Numbered from the stretch's first letter, positions 9,324 through 18,281 are shown. The stretch is 64,000 nt of DNA from Planctomycetaceae bacterium (GCA_021732785.1 JAKFUG010000031.1:1-64000); one strand, 5' to 3'. Notes: generated by a model from the sequence alone, not told the origin. Made by a program: numbers and translations.

Positions 9324-10085
9324 GTGTTCGAACTCGTCAATCTGCTGTTTCCCACGAAGCTGATGGCGCTCTTCATCAAGCCGATCGTGCGGATCATTCT
9401 CGGCATGGTCATCGCTCCGTTGTTCCGGTTGACGCTACACAAGGTCATCAAGAAAGAGCTCAACGAGGAACTCGAAAAGGACATCGCACAATGGCTGCGC
9501 GGCTCGCTGTTGCTGCTGATTGCGACCGCAAACACCGAGTCATTTTTCTTCCACTGGGTGCCGCCGGAATTTCGGGAAGAACACATCTGGTTACTCGCCG
9601 GGCGGTTGCTGCTGGCGATCAGCGTCATCGAGAATATGCCCGATCAGGCGTTGTTCTCGCTCATTCACCCCGGCCCGCCGAAGCCGCACATCGAACGCGG
9701 CCGCATTCTGGCAAGCCTGCTGGCGTACATTCCCTTGTACCTGCATGGCCTGCTCTGCCAGCACCTGAACCGTTCTTCGCCCGTGCTGGCGATCCTCACG
9801 GTCTTCATCAAAGGAAACATTGGCTGGGTCTGTTACGGCTTCGCGATCTTCAACTATTTGATCATTGGGTTAGTGTCGTCGAAGGACAAAGCCCTCAACG
9901 TTTTGCAGCAGTTCGACAAGGCGATGATCGAAAAACGTCGCGAACTGGAAGCCGAAGTGCCGTTGCAGAATGAGCCCTCTCTCACGCCGCCGCAACGGCT
10001 CGCCGCCGCGGAACAAGCGTCCGCGTTTCCGCCGCTGCTGCCTCCCATATTGACGGCCGGGGAGGAGACCGAGGCCAAGGGTTGA
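9324..10085 (+). CDS. hypothetical membrane protein
   Basis: 253 residues from a GTG; an ATG at 9363 is an alternative. Hydrophobic stretches occur near 28-40 (PIVRIILGMVIAPLF), 65-75, 90-102, 140-155 and 165-185 (FIKGNIGWVCYGFAIFNYLIIG). There is a Lys/Glu-rich segment VIKKELNEELEKD between the first two, and a Pro/Ala-rich cytoplasmic-type tail. It is not recognised as a known family. It may be peripheral or integral membrane. The preceding gene is 77 bases away on the same strand. Confidence 0.6.
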   Translation: MFELVNLLFPTKLMALFIKPIVRIILGMVIAPLFRLTLHKVIKKELNEELEKDIAQWLRGSLLLLIATANTESFFFHWVPPEFREEHIWLLAGRLLLAISVIENMPDQALFSLIHPGPPKPHIERGRILASLLAYIPLYLHGLLCQHLNRSSPVLAILTVFIKGNIGWVCYGFAIFNYLIIGLVSSKDKALNVLQQFDKAMIEKRRELEAEVPLQNEPSLTPPQRLAAAEQASAFPPLLPPILTAGEETEAKG

Positions 10086-10127
10086 ACTTACCAGTCGTCC
10101 GTGGGAGGGCGTTCTTTCTAGAGCCCG

Positions 10128-10343
10128 TTACACGTCTTCGGGAGTCAACCCCGTGTGCTTGGCGATTCGTGCTAACATACGCGGACCGATCTCATCCTGG
10201 TCATGAAAGGCGAACGTGTAGTCCGGCCACTCCGGCCGAGAGAGAATGCGATGCGACGATCCCGATTGCCGCTTGAGCATCCAACCGCTCCGGAGCAATG
10301 CGGCGAGGACGATGCGCGCTTTCGTGGAAGGCCATTGACTCAT
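10128..10343 (-). CDS. hicA: HicA mRNA interferase toxin
   Basis: 71 residues. The dsRNA-binding-like fold of HicA is seen in the order ARIVLAALLRSGW, then KRQSGSSHRILSRP with the catalytic His31, then the closing helix PRMLARIAKHTGLTPEDV. Such toxins cleave mRNA in the cytoplasm when free of HicB. The start overlaps the hicB stop by four bases. Confidence 0.88.
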   Translation of the reverse strand: MSQWPSTKARIVLAALLRSGWMLKRQSGSSHRILSRPEWPDYTFAFHDQDEIGPRMLARIAKHTGLTPEDV

Positions 10344-10540
10344 GCGGGGATTGCAAACATATCGTGAAGTTCGGGGACCGGTTCGCCTTGTTCGAGTTGA
10401 TCTGCCAACACCCGCAAGGCCAGCGCCTTTACCTTGGAAATCGCTTCGTCCCGATCCTGGCCGTAAACCATCACCCCCGGAAGTTCGGAAACTTCCGCAA
10501 TCCAGCGTCCATCGTTTTCACGCTCAATTGCGATGTTCAC
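10340..10540 (-). CDS. hicB: HicB-family antitoxin (short form)
   Basis: 66 residues from a GTG at 10538-10540. The partial-RNase-H-like HicB fold is shown by NIAIERENDGRWIAEVSELPG, VMVYGQDRDEAISKVKALALRVLAD and the tail. The C-terminal DNA-binding domain of long HicB proteins is missing, so autoregulation, if any, must come from the complex. Antitoxin-first order is normal for part of the family. The frame stays open far upstream to 11059, but that part reads as non-coding. Confidence 0.85.
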   Translation of the reverse strand: MNIAIERENDGRWIAEVSELPGVMVYGQDRDEAISKVKALALRVLADQLEQGEPVPELHDMFAIPA

Positions 10541-10769
10541 AGCCGATCCTCCATCGAAGTCTCGCGCGATATGTCCACAGGCAGCACAGTGACGCAAACG
10601 ACTTAGTTCAACTACGCCTCGATTCGGTTGTATCCTGCGATGAGGGACATCGCAACGGGAATCAATGCCAATTCTCGGTCGAATTCCGCGGAAGGGAAGT
10701 GGCTCCAAACGCAACCTCATCGCTCCGCACGGTTTCTCTGCGGACTGCGAAGCCGTGGCAAATGGAATG

Positions 10770-11558
10770 TTATCGCTGCCAATCGGTCGGATGAATCGCT
10801 TCGTCGCCGTTGACGGAGCATAATGCGGAAAGCAGTTTCGGATCGATGGTGCTGGCCAGTAATTTCGCAGAACCATCAGCAAAGAGGACAACCGCGCCGT
10901 AACTCCCATAGCTGGAGAGGAGCCGGTCCGATGTCGGCTGATGCGATGTGACCCGTGCGAAGCCCATTTGCTCACGGGAAACATCCGGATCGCGCGGTTC
11001 CGTCCAGATGATCTGTAATCCCGAGCATTCGCCGACGAGCAGGGTCGTCCCCAATCCATCGTGCTCTAAAATGAAATCCAGTGTTACCGGGCCTTCCGGA
11101 GGATTCGCCGTACCGGGGCCTGAGATCATGCCGTAATCCGCGAAGCCTTTTCCGTTTTCATCCACCCGTTTCTGGCGGAATGGACTCGTCATCACGGAAA
11201 CCGATTGGCCAGTGACCTTGTGGTTCTCCGCAGCATCCCATGCCTTATCAAAATCGTAGAAACGCTCAACATTCTGACTGAGCAGAAACGGGGTCATAGA
11301 CAGACGCCAACTCGGACCTGATTTCCCGAGACGACCAGTGGGAAGTGAGCCGCCAGCTCCTGTGGCATAGTTCGCCATGGCAATTCCAATCTGATGCAAG
11401 TTATTCAGATCACTCCTCATCAAAACGTCTCGCCGTGCGCGTGCGATCATCGGTGACAATAAAGAAAACATTATGACCAGCAGTGCTGCAACGATGGCGA
11501 TCGTGATGAGCCGTTCCCATATTTGCGAGGATTTTGTTGGTGACTCAAACATCGACAT
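10770..11558 (-). CDS. DUF1559 prepilin-like protein
   Basis: 262 residues. DUF1559 proteins are abundant in planctomycetes and resemble type II/IV pseudopilins exported by the general secretion route. Here the leading hydrophobic helix ERLITIAIVAALLVIMFSLL lacks the usual GFTLIE cleavage motif. It is followed by RARRDVLMRSDLNNLHQIGIAM, where family members have the NLKQIGLA-type motif. The C-terminus has VVLFADGSAKLLAST and LLSALCSVNGDEAI, the counterpart of the usual LFADGSV and RNGGE motifs. The absent prepilin site suggests either a membrane-anchored variant or a different cleavage route. Confidence 0.8.
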   Translation of the reverse strand: MSMFESPTKSSQIWERLITIAIVAALLVIMFSLLSPMIARARRDVLMRSDLNNLHQIGIAMANYATGAGGSLPTGRLGKSGPSWRLSMTPFLLSQNVERFYDFDKAWDAAENHKVTGQSVSVMTSPFRQKRVDENGKGFADYGMISGPGTANPPEGPVTLDFILEHDGLGTTLLVGECSGLQIIWTEPRDPDVSREQMGFARVTSHQPTSDRLLSSYGSYGAVVLFADGSAKLLASTIDPKLLSALCSVNGDEAIHPTDWQR

Positions 11559-11643
11559 GCTCTTTTTGCAGAACCACGATCAACGGAGAACCAATTTCGC
11601 GGTGGATTGTCTATTCTAGGTCGCGATGGGCGCACGACTGCAT

Positions 11644-11718
11644 ACGAGCCCGGAGCGCGAGCGACGGGTGCATTTGACAATGGGAGAAATTCACCCGTCG
11701 CTCGCGCTTCGGGCTTGT
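11644..11718. repeat. inverted repeat, AGCCCGNAGCGC family
   Basis: A 27-base arm (11644-11670) pairs with 11692-11718, with two G-U-compatible mismatches and a 21-base loop. It lies upstream of cca and shares the family of 9261 and 14675. It falls within the open frame upstream of the cca start, but no gene is proposed there. Confidence 0.8.
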
Positions 11719-11780
11719 TGACACACTTTGTGGAACGAAACTTCGCCCGCGGTCTCAACACGCCGCGTTTGAAAATCATC

Positions 11781-13025
11781 ATGTCGCAACGGGAATTTGC
11801 TACTGACGTTGTGCGTCGCCTGCGGGAGGCGGGGTTTGTGGCGTATTTTGCCGGGGGGTGCGTGCGCGACTTGCTGCTCGGGCGGGCGGCGAAGGATTAC
11901 GATGTCGCCACCAGCGCCCGGCCGGAGCAAGTGCGGGAACTGTTTGGCCGCCGCAAGACGCTCGCCGTCGGGGAAAGTTTTGGGGTGATTATCGTTATCG
12001 GTCCCAAACCCGCGGGGCAGGTGGAGGTCGCGACCTTTCGGACCGACGGCGAATATCAGGACGGTCGCCGGCCGACGGATGTCGCGTTCTGTTCGCCGGA
12101 GGAAGACGCCCAGCGGCGGGACTTCACGATCAATGGCATGTTCTACGATCCGGTCGACAGCCGCGTGCTGGATTACGTCGGCGGCGAAGCGGATCTGGCG
12201 AAAGGCGTCATCCGGGCCATCGGCGATCCCCGCGCCCGCATGACCGAAGACAAACTCCGGATGCTTCGCGCGGTCCGTTTCACCGCCACGCTGGAGTTCC
12301 AACTCGACCCCGCAACCGCAGACGCCATCCGCTCGATGTCCGACCAATTGCATGTTGTGAGTGCGGAACGGATCGCGCAGGAACTCCACAAGATGCTGCT
12401 CGATCCGCATCGACGGCGAGCGATGGAGTTGTGCGAGGCAGTGGGATTGTTGCGCGTGGTGTTGCCGGAAGTGTCCGTGGGCAGTAGTCCGTGGGCAGTG
12501 GGAAAGACCGGTAAGATGCTCGCGTTGCTCGACGGGCCGTCATTCCCCTTGGCGTTTGCCGCCTTGTTGCATGAACTCTCCGTCGAAGTGGTGCGGGACA
12601 TCGGTCGGCGGTTACGGCTCTCCAACGATGAACTTGACCGCACGGCGTGGTTGATCGCGCAGCAGGACGTGTTGCGATCCGCGCCGGCGATGACACTCGC
12701 CTCCCTCAAGCGATTACTCGCCCATCCGCATCGGGATGAACTGCTGACGTTGTTGCGGGTCAAATTGCTCGCCGAGGAAGCGGACCTGCATCCGGTACTG
12801 TTCTGTGAGGAATTTCTCGCAAACACGCCGCCGGAGGTGCTCGATCCGCCGCCGTTGATCTCGGGCAATGATCTGATTCGACAGGGACTGAAACCGGGGC
12901 CGCGGTTCAAATTACTGCTGGAGGAAATCCGCGATTCGCAGCTCAATGGCGAGATCACCACGGCCGAAGAAGCGCTGACGCTCGCGCGACGATTGCAGGA
13001 ATCCCCCGGCGCGGATACACCTTGA
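11781..13025 (+). CDS. cca: CCA tRNA nucleotidyltransferase / poly(A) polymerase family
   Basis: 414 residues from the ATG at 11781. The longer open frame to 11607 runs through a repeat and is rejected. This enzyme adds or repairs the CCA end of tRNA. The class II nucleotidyltransferase head has GGCVRDLLLGR (GG at 25-26), KDYDVAT (Asp39, Asp41 for metal), RTDGEYQDGRRPTDV and RRDFTINGM. The RNA-binding helices follow, with RARMTEDKLRMLRAVRF. At about residues 230-246 a local tandem repeat (12473-12499) encodes SVGSSPWAVG and replaces the usual sequence. Class II enzymes of this form include both CCA-adding enzymes and poly(A) polymerases, which cannot be separated by eye. Confidence 0.88.
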   Translation: MSQREFATDVVRRLREAGFVAYFAGGCVRDLLLGRAAKDYDVATSARPEQVRELFGRRKTLAVGESFGVIIVIGPKPAGQVEVATFRTDGEYQDGRRPTDVAFCSPEEDAQRRDFTINGMFYDPVDSRVLDYVGGEADLAKGVIRAIGDPRARMTEDKLRMLRAVRFTATLEFQLDPATADAIRSMSDQLHVVSAERIAQELHKMLLDPHRRRAMELCEAVGLLRVVLPEVSVGSSPWAVGKTGKMLALLDGPSFPLAFAALLHELSVEVVRDIGRRLRLSNDELDRTAWLIAQQDVLRSAPAMTLASLKRLLAHPHRDELLTLLRVKLLAEEADLHPVLFCEEFLANTPPEVLDPPPLISGNDLIRQGLKPGPRFKLLLEEIRDSQLNGEITTAEEALTLARRLQESPGADTP

Positions 13026-13137
13026 GTCGGAAAACACGCGGTGGATCGGCGCGGGGCGCGAAACCGCAAGCGGATGATCACACGCTCTCCCCCACTGACA
13101 ACTATCAACGGACAACTGACAACTAACGAAAGACACC

Positions 13138-14241
13138 ATGACGGGCAAGGTACGCATCGCGATTATCGGAGCGGGGCTGGTTTCGGACTTTCACCATGTG
13201 CCGGGAATCAAGCTCGACCCGCGGGCGGAACTCGTGGCGGTGTGCGATCCGAACCAGGCGTTGCTGGACCAACGCAAAGGCGAATGGGGTCCGGCGAAGT
13301 ACACCACAAAATACGAAGAGATCGCCGCCGATCCGGACATCGACGCGGTGATCATCGCCACGCCGAACTTCACGCACAAAGCCATCGCCATCGCCTGTGC
13401 GAACGCCGGCAAGCACATCATGGCGGAAAAGCCGCTCGGCGTGAATTACGAAGAAGCTCGCGACATGTACCGGGCCGCGCGAGACAACAACGTCCGCCAC
13501 ATGACGGCCTTCACATACCGCTTTGCTCCCTCAATGTTGTACCTCAAGCATCTCGTGAAATCGGGGGCATTGGGCACGCCGCGACATTTCCGCAGCCAGC
13601 GGTTTCTCGATCTCCCCGAAACGAGCTGGGGCTGGCGGCAGTACAAGAAACTCGCCGGGGCGGGCGATCTCTACGACATGACGATTCACCGGATCGACTT
13701 CGCGCAAGATTTGCTCGGCCCGATTCAATCCGTGTGCGGCGCCGTGCAGACCTTCGTCCCACGCACACAGACACCGGACGGCAAAACCTGCGAGCCGTCG
13801 GATGTCGATGACTGGTCGGCGATGATCGGCCGCTTCCAATGTGGTGCCGTCGGCGTGTGGGAAGGGAGCACGCTGATGAAGGGCCATCATAACAACGGCG
13901 TCGGTTTCGAATGGGCCGAAATCAATGGCAGCGAAGGCTCCGCTGTGTATCAACTGGTCGATCCGAACTACATCCTCGTCGGGAAGCACGGCGGTTCGAT
14001 GGAAAAGATGCCCGTCCCCGCGGAATTCATGAAGCCGAAAGACAGTCCCCGGAACCCGGCGGATGGCAAGCCGAGCACGGTCTTCCGTTACGACTTGATG
14101 TGGGAGTTCGTCTCCGCCATCGTCGAAGGCCGTGATGCCATGCCGGGGTTTGATCACGGTGCGAGTGCTCAAGCCGTCGCCGATGCGGTCTTGGAATCAT
14201 CCGCGGCAGGCAAGTGGGTCGATGTGCGGTACGATTTGTAA
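13138..14241 (+). CDS. Gfo/Idh/MocA-family oxidoreductase
   Basis: 367 residues. The N-terminal Rossmann domain shows IAIIGAGLVSDFHH and the helix-strand pattern to AVCDPN. The cofactor motif MAEKPLG follows at about 98. The C-terminal beta-sheet domain has LYDMTIHRIDFAQDL, in which the HRID His/Asp are typical catalytic residues. These are NAD(P)-dependent sugar or inositol dehydrogenases, and the substrate cannot be told. Planctomycetes carry many copies, often exported with a Tat signal, but this one has no such signal and is likely cytoplasmic. Confidence 0.9.
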   Translation: MTGKVRIAIIGAGLVSDFHHVPGIKLDPRAELVAVCDPNQALLDQRKGEWGPAKYTTKYEEIAADPDIDAVIIATPNFTHKAIAIACANAGKHIMAEKPLGVNYEEARDMYRAARDNNVRHMTAFTYRFAPSMLYLKHLVKSGALGTPRHFRSQRFLDLPETSWGWRQYKKLAGAGDLYDMTIHRIDFAQDLLGPIQSVCGAVQTFVPRTQTPDGKTCEPSDVDDWSAMIGRFQCGAVGVWEGSTLMKGHHNNGVGFEWAEINGSEGSAVYQLVDPNYILVGKHGGSMEKMPVPAEFMKPKDSPRNPADGKPSTVFRYDLMWEFVSAIVEGRDAMPGFDHGASAQAVADAVLESSAAGKWVDVRYDL

Positions 14242-14291
14242 GTTCAGGATGTTGAAGAAAACTCGTTCCTGATCAACGCTGGTGAAGCGCA

Positions 14292-14353
14292 CCGCTCATC
14301 ACGCGGAGCGTGATGGCTACGATGGTGGCCATCATGCTCCGCGCGATGAGCGG
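14292..14353. repeat. inverted repeat CCGCTCATC family
   Basis: A 26-base arm (14292-14317) faces 14328-14353 around a 10-base loop, with two mismatches that are both G-U compatible. It lies about 50 bases past the oxidoreductase stop codon and could act as its terminator, though no T-tract follows. Confidence 0.8.
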
Positions 14354-14447
14354 ATGAACCACCAGCGTGGTTCAACGAATTGGTTGAAGACCGCAGCGCG
14401 GAGCAGGGAAACGAGCAGCGAGGTTTGTCGTATCGGAAGTCATCACC

Positions 14448-14666
14448 ATGCCGAAGACGTCTAAAAATAGTGCCGCGAAGAAGCTGCAATGCCCGATGTG
14501 CAAAGGGGCGCTGCCGGAGCACATTACGTTCTGCGCGAAGTGCGGTATCGATGTGGGTGAATCGAACGCCGCCGTCGCAGGGATGCTTGCCGACAACGAA
14601 ATCGAAAAGTACAAAGCTCGCGCCGCCTGGCAACGATTCTTCCGCCGCTTTATCCCGTGGTGGTGA
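14448..14666 (+). CDS. small zinc-ribbon protein
   Basis: 72 residues. Two CxxC pairs, LQCPMCKGAL and FCAKCGIDVG, form a zinc ribbon. A Lys-rich start (PKTSKNSAAKK) and an aromatic/Arg-rich end (RAAWQRFFRRFIPWW) surround it. This resembles single-zinc-ribbon proteins of the DUF-type used as RNA or membrane-adjacent adaptors, and no enzyme domain is present. It stops at 14666, just before a perfect palindrome, so it is likely a real small gene transcribed alone. Confidence 0.65.
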   Translation: MPKTSKNSAAKKLQCPMCKGALPEHITFCAKCGIDVGESNAAVAGMLADNEIEKYKARAAWQRFFRRFIPWW

Positions 14667-14674
14667 GTGAAATC

Positions 14675-14740
14675 ACGAGCCCGAAGCGCCAGCGCCGGGT
14701 GTATTGTAAGAAGAACCCGGCGCTGGCGCTTCGGGCTCGT
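14675..14740. repeat. perfect 26-bp inverted repeat between convergent genes
   Basis: Arms 14675-14700 and 14715-14740 pair over 26 bases with no mismatch, around a 14-base loop. The element fills nearly all the space between the stop of the zinc-ribbon gene (+) and the stop of the barrel gene (-). It is a probable bidirectional terminator by structure. It belongs to the same family as 11644. Confidence 0.9.
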
Positions 14741-14746
14741 AAGACG

Positions 14747-15808
14747 TCAATAATCGACCCAGATGCGGGTGATGAAACTGTCCGACGGATTGAAATCGCC
14801 GCGGCCGGTACGGGATTCGACCGCACGGCTGAAAAGCCAGCCCGCTTCAATCGCTCCGCGGCGGCCTTTCTTGCGGCGGAACTCAAAGCCGGACATCAAC
14901 CGGTAATCACGGTAGGTCACCACATCGGGCGTCCGATCGAGACGCTTGATTGCCCACGACCCGCCGCCGAGTTCACCATTCACGTAGAACCAATGGTCCG
15001 CGGTTTCGGTTTCGGCAATCCGCCACGCCATTTTTGGGCGCGGAAACACGAGTTCAAAGCGGCGGCCACTCTCTTCATTCCCCAGCACCACGCCGGCAAT
15101 CGGCAGGGCGGGGATGTCATCGCGATTGAGATACACGAACCCGGCGGCCAGTTGCACCGATTCATCGAAACGGTAATACCACGCTCCGCGGCCGCCCAAC
15201 CGAAAGGCTTCCGGGCGGCGGTTGACCCAGTCCGTATACCACGCGGGGGTGATCGCCAGATCGACCGCCCATTCGTCATTGATCGCCGCGATGCCGCCAA
15301 TGTCGATGGTGACATGAAACAGTTGCGGTGGCAGATCGGTGGAACTCGGCCCATTCAGCCAGGTGATGCCCCAACCGGTGTTCATGGTCAGGGTCGAGGC
15401 TTGTGGCAGATTCGTCGGCGGGACGGAACGGAAATCGAATCCAAACAAACCGAGTTGATCGCCTGAACCAGGGGCATACGTGAAAACCAGTCCCGACCCA
15501 TGCGATTTCTGCGCGTCGTTTTCGTCGGCGTCTTCGTCTTCATCGTCTTCCAATGCCCCCGGACCTTCAATGCGGACTTCCTTGCCAATCGGCAACGGCG
15601 GCGGAGGCAAGGGGGCAGGGGGTTCGACGGTCGCCGTGCCAATGTCATTGAGCAATTCGTCGGCCGCGGCGTCCACGAAAATGGTGCGGGCGCTCAGACG
15701 ATCGGCGGGGCGGGACAACGGCCATTCCGCAGCGGACAAAACGCTGCCGGCCCACAAGGTGACGCACCACATCCACACACCGCGCCGGAGACGCGAACGG
15801 CGCTTCAT
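14747..15808 (-). CDS. predicted outer-membrane beta-barrel protein (DUF6268-like)
   Basis: 353 residues from the ATG at 15808, which places a signal peptide (RRGVWMWCVTLWAGSVLSAA) at the start. An upstream in-frame ATG at 15886 seems spurious. A Pro-rich stretch and an acidic linker (EDDEDEDADEND) precede about 230 residues of alternating hydrophobic strands such as FELVFPRPKMAWRIAE and HWFYVNGELGGGSW, ending in ITRIWVDY with the aromatic last residue typical of barrels. This resembles planctomycete DUF6268-type proteins, an identification made by eye. A role in the outer membrane is inferred. Confidence 0.6.
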   Translation of the reverse strand: MKRRSRLRRGVWMWCVTLWAGSVLSAAEWPLSRPADRLSARTIFVDAAADELLNDIGTATVEPPAPLPPPPLPIGKEVRIEGPGALEDDEDEDADENDAQKSHGSGLVFTYAPGSGDQLGLFGFDFRSVPPTNLPQASTLTMNTGWGITWLNGPSSTDLPPQLFHVTIDIGGIAAINDEWAVDLAITPAWYTDWVNRRPEAFRLGGRGAWYYRFDESVQLAAGFVYLNRDDIPALPIAGVVLGNEESGRRFELVFPRPKMAWRIAETETADHWFYVNGELGGGSWAIKRLDRTPDVVTYRDYRLMSGFEFRRKKGRRGAIEAGWLFSRAVESRTGRGDFNPSDSFITRIWVDY

Positions 15809-16165
15809 CGCTGATTTCCCCGACGGATTCGCTGTCGCATCCTGTGGCAACGGGCGAACTATCCCCATCGGCGGCAAACCGGTCAATCGCGCTGCCCTTT
15901 GATTCCATTCGCGGCACCCTGGGAATAGGCGCTACGTCTGATAACAGCATCGTAACCGGCAGAATCCGCAGTTCGGGACCCGAAAACGACTCACTTCAGC
16001 GCCGGATGAAAGCGGACTTTGCCGTCATGTTGCCGTTTCGCCACCAATGTCGACGGTGACAATCCCGTTCCGAATTTGCCACGTGCATCTGGTGAACTAG
16101 GTTTGGAGCAGACTCTTGCCGCGATGCGTTCGCCAAGAGCATCCCACTTCAGGAACTTGACGCGC

Positions 16166-17335
16166 ATGGTGGCATTGCTGGCTGGTGATGGGAAGTCGAC
16201 CGCGGCTCCGGTAAAGCGGGACGCCGAGTGGTGGGTGGAAGTCCACGATCAGCCCAGCGAACTCGCCGCGCGCGTGGCGATGTGGGACGACCTTGCCTGG
16301 AACGCGATTGAACCGAATCCATTCTATGAATCGTCGATGTTGCTCCCGGCGATGGAACGTTTTCACGAGGACACCGTGTCCGTCGCGCTCGTCTACCGCA
16401 GTGGGGCCCGTCCGAAAGATCCCGCGGAGTTGTGCGGCCTCTTTCCGTTTGTGATCCAACGCCACGGGGGTCTGAAAGTCCGCAGCCTCTGGAAACATTC
16501 GTACTGTTTCCTCTGCACACCGCTCGTCCGGCAAGGCGTGGCCGTCGACACCTTGCGAACGATCTGGAACTGGCTGGAAAAGGATCGACAAGGCCCGGCC
16601 GTCTGGGAAATGCCGCACGTCGCCGCAGATGGTCCTTTCCAGCAAGCGCTGGTCGATGTCACGCTGGAACGGAAGGCGTTGACGTATGTGGCTCATCAAT
16701 ACAATCGGGCGTTGTTGCGACCGCGAGAGAACGCGGAAGCGTATTGCGCGGCCCACATGACGTGCCACAATCGTCAGGAGTTGCGACGACAACGACGACG
16801 CCTGAGCGAACGCGGCCGTGTCGAAGTGCGAACGTCGACACCAACACAGGACATGGGAGTGTGGGCCGATCAATTCCTCGCTCTCGAAGCGGGGGGTTGG
16901 AAAGGGAAGGAGCAATCGGCCCTCGCGGCTGCGGAAGCCGATGCCACCTATTTCCGTCTGATTGTTGCGCACGCGGCGGTCAAGAATCAGGTCGGGTTTC
17001 TCGGGTTGTTTCTCGATGATCGGCCGATTGCGTTGAAAGTGAATTTTCTCAGCGGCGCGGGGAGCTTTTCCTTCAAAATCGCGTTTGATGAATCTCTCTC
17101 CAAGTTCTCGCCCGGCGTGCAACTGGAACTGGAAAATATCGACTGGGTCCATCAACAACGCGGCGTCGAATGGATGGATTCGTGCGCTAAACCGGACCAT
17201 TTCATGATCGGTCGACTGTGGGGGCAACAGCGCACGATCCAGCATCTCGTGCTTTCCACCGGACGACGGTGGGGTGACCTCGGCGTGGCATCCATGCCCG
17301 CCATCCGTGCCTTGCGCCGTTTGTTTCGCCGTTAA
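16166..17335 (+). CDS. GNAT-fold acyltransferase, CelD/BcsL-like
   Basis: 389 residues from the ATG at 16166 with AGGAA 10 bases upstream; earlier ATGs at 16019 and 16124 remain possible. The first half has FVIQRHGGLKVRSLWKHSY and the second NRQELRRQRRRLSERGRVEV, a basic helix that introduces the acetyltransferase domain in CelD-type proteins. FLGLFLDDRPIALKVNFLSG and SFKIAFDESLSKFSPGVQL match the family's central strands and acyl-CoA loop. Such enzymes modify exopolysaccharide or other secondary products. It is followed by a JmjC-like gene after 41 bases, forming a likely operon. Confidence 0.75.
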   Translation: MVALLAGDGKSTAAPVKRDAEWWVEVHDQPSELAARVAMWDDLAWNAIEPNPFYESSMLLPAMERFHEDTVSVALVYRSGARPKDPAELCGLFPFVIQRHGGLKVRSLWKHSYCFLCTPLVRQGVAVDTLRTIWNWLEKDRQGPAVWEMPHVAADGPFQQALVDVTLERKALTYVAHQYNRALLRPRENAEAYCAAHMTCHNRQELRRQRRRLSERGRVEVRTSTPTQDMGVWADQFLALEAGGWKGKEQSALAAAEADATYFRLIVAHAAVKNQVGFLGLFLDDRPIALKVNFLSGAGSFSFKIAFDESLSKFSPGVQLELENIDWVHQQRGVEWMDSCAKPDHFMIGRLWGQQRTIQHLVLSTGRRWGDLGVASMPAIRALRRLFRR

Positions 17336-17376
17336 TCACACACACATTTTATCCCCGTGACTACAGGAACATTGTT

Positions 17377-18279
17377 ATGAGCACCGCCGTCCTCGAACCG
17401 ACCCTGCACCTCGCGACGACTACTGAACCGGAAACGCTGCTCGACATTGAGCCGATCGAGTTCGCGACGTGCTTTGATCGCCGACCTTTTTTGATCGGCC
17501 ATCATCTGTGCCATCATCCCTTGTTCCAGCTTGACCGGTTGTTGCAGTTGGCGAAGGACTTGCCGGAGAGCCACATCGAATATAATGCAGGGACATTGCC
17601 GGTCAATCAGGATCAGGCGAAGACGCCGCGGAACGGTCTATCGCCGGAGGAAACCATTCAGCGCATTCGCGAATGCAAATCGTGGATGGTGATGAAGTGG
17701 GTGGAGAACGATCCGGAATATGGTGCGCTGCTCGAACAATGTCTCGCGGAAGTCCGTCCGCATTCGGAACCGATCGTGCCGGGGATGCGACAGCCGCAGG
17801 CATTTATTTTCGTGACGTCGCCGGGCTCGGTGACACCGTACCACATGGATCCGGAACACAATTTTCTGCTGCAAGTTCGCGGCAGCAAAACCGTGCGGCT
17901 GTTCGATGGCCGCGACCCGACGATTCTCACGCATGAAGAACTGGAAGAGTTCTACGCTCTCCGCAAACGGAACATGACACTCAAGGAAGAGAATCGCGAG
18001 CGGTGCTGGACCTACAACCTGCAATCGGGGCAGGGTTTGCACTTCCCGGTGACGTTCCCGCATTGGGTGCAGAATGGCGACGAGGTGTCGATCTCGTTCA
18101 GCATTACGTTCCGCACACCCGATCTCGATCGCCGCCGCGCGACGTATCAATTCAATCACGGACTGCGGAACTGGGGGATGTCGCCGCAGCCGTATGGACA
18201 GTCTTCATCCACCGATGAAACGAAGTATCAAGTGGTCCGCACGTGGAACAAGGTGTCCAATTTGTGGAAGCGCGATTGA
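17377..18279 (+). CDS. JmjC/cupin-like oxygenase domain protein
   Basis: 300 residues. The jelly-roll metal site appears as PYHMDPEHNFLLQVRGSK (His156, Asp158) with the distal His229 in FPVTFPHWVQNGDEVS. This HxD...H set is the Fe(II)/2-oxoglutarate type binding triad of JmjC and related cupins. Its job may be hydroxylation of a small molecule or a protein. It follows the GNAT gene in the same direction, so the pair probably acts on one product. The next gene converges and ends three bases after its stop. Confidence 0.75.
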   Translation: MSTAVLEPTLHLATTTEPETLLDIEPIEFATCFDRRPFLIGHHLCHHPLFQLDRLLQLAKDLPESHIEYNAGTLPVNQDQAKTPRNGLSPEETIQRIRECKSWMVMKWVENDPEYGALLEQCLAEVRPHSEPIVPGMRQPQAFIFVTSPGSVTPYHMDPEHNFLLQVRGSKTVRLFDGRDPTILTHEELEEFYALRKRNMTLKEENRERCWTYNLQSGQGLHFPVTFPHWVQNGDEVSISFSITFRTPDLDRRRATYQFNHGLRNWGMSPQPYGQSSSTDETKYQVVRTWNKVSNLWKRD

Positions 18280-18281
18280 GC

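Noticed and set aside
11607-11780. N-terminal extension of cca
   Set aside because: It runs through an inverted repeat (11644-11718) and the family start is at 11781.
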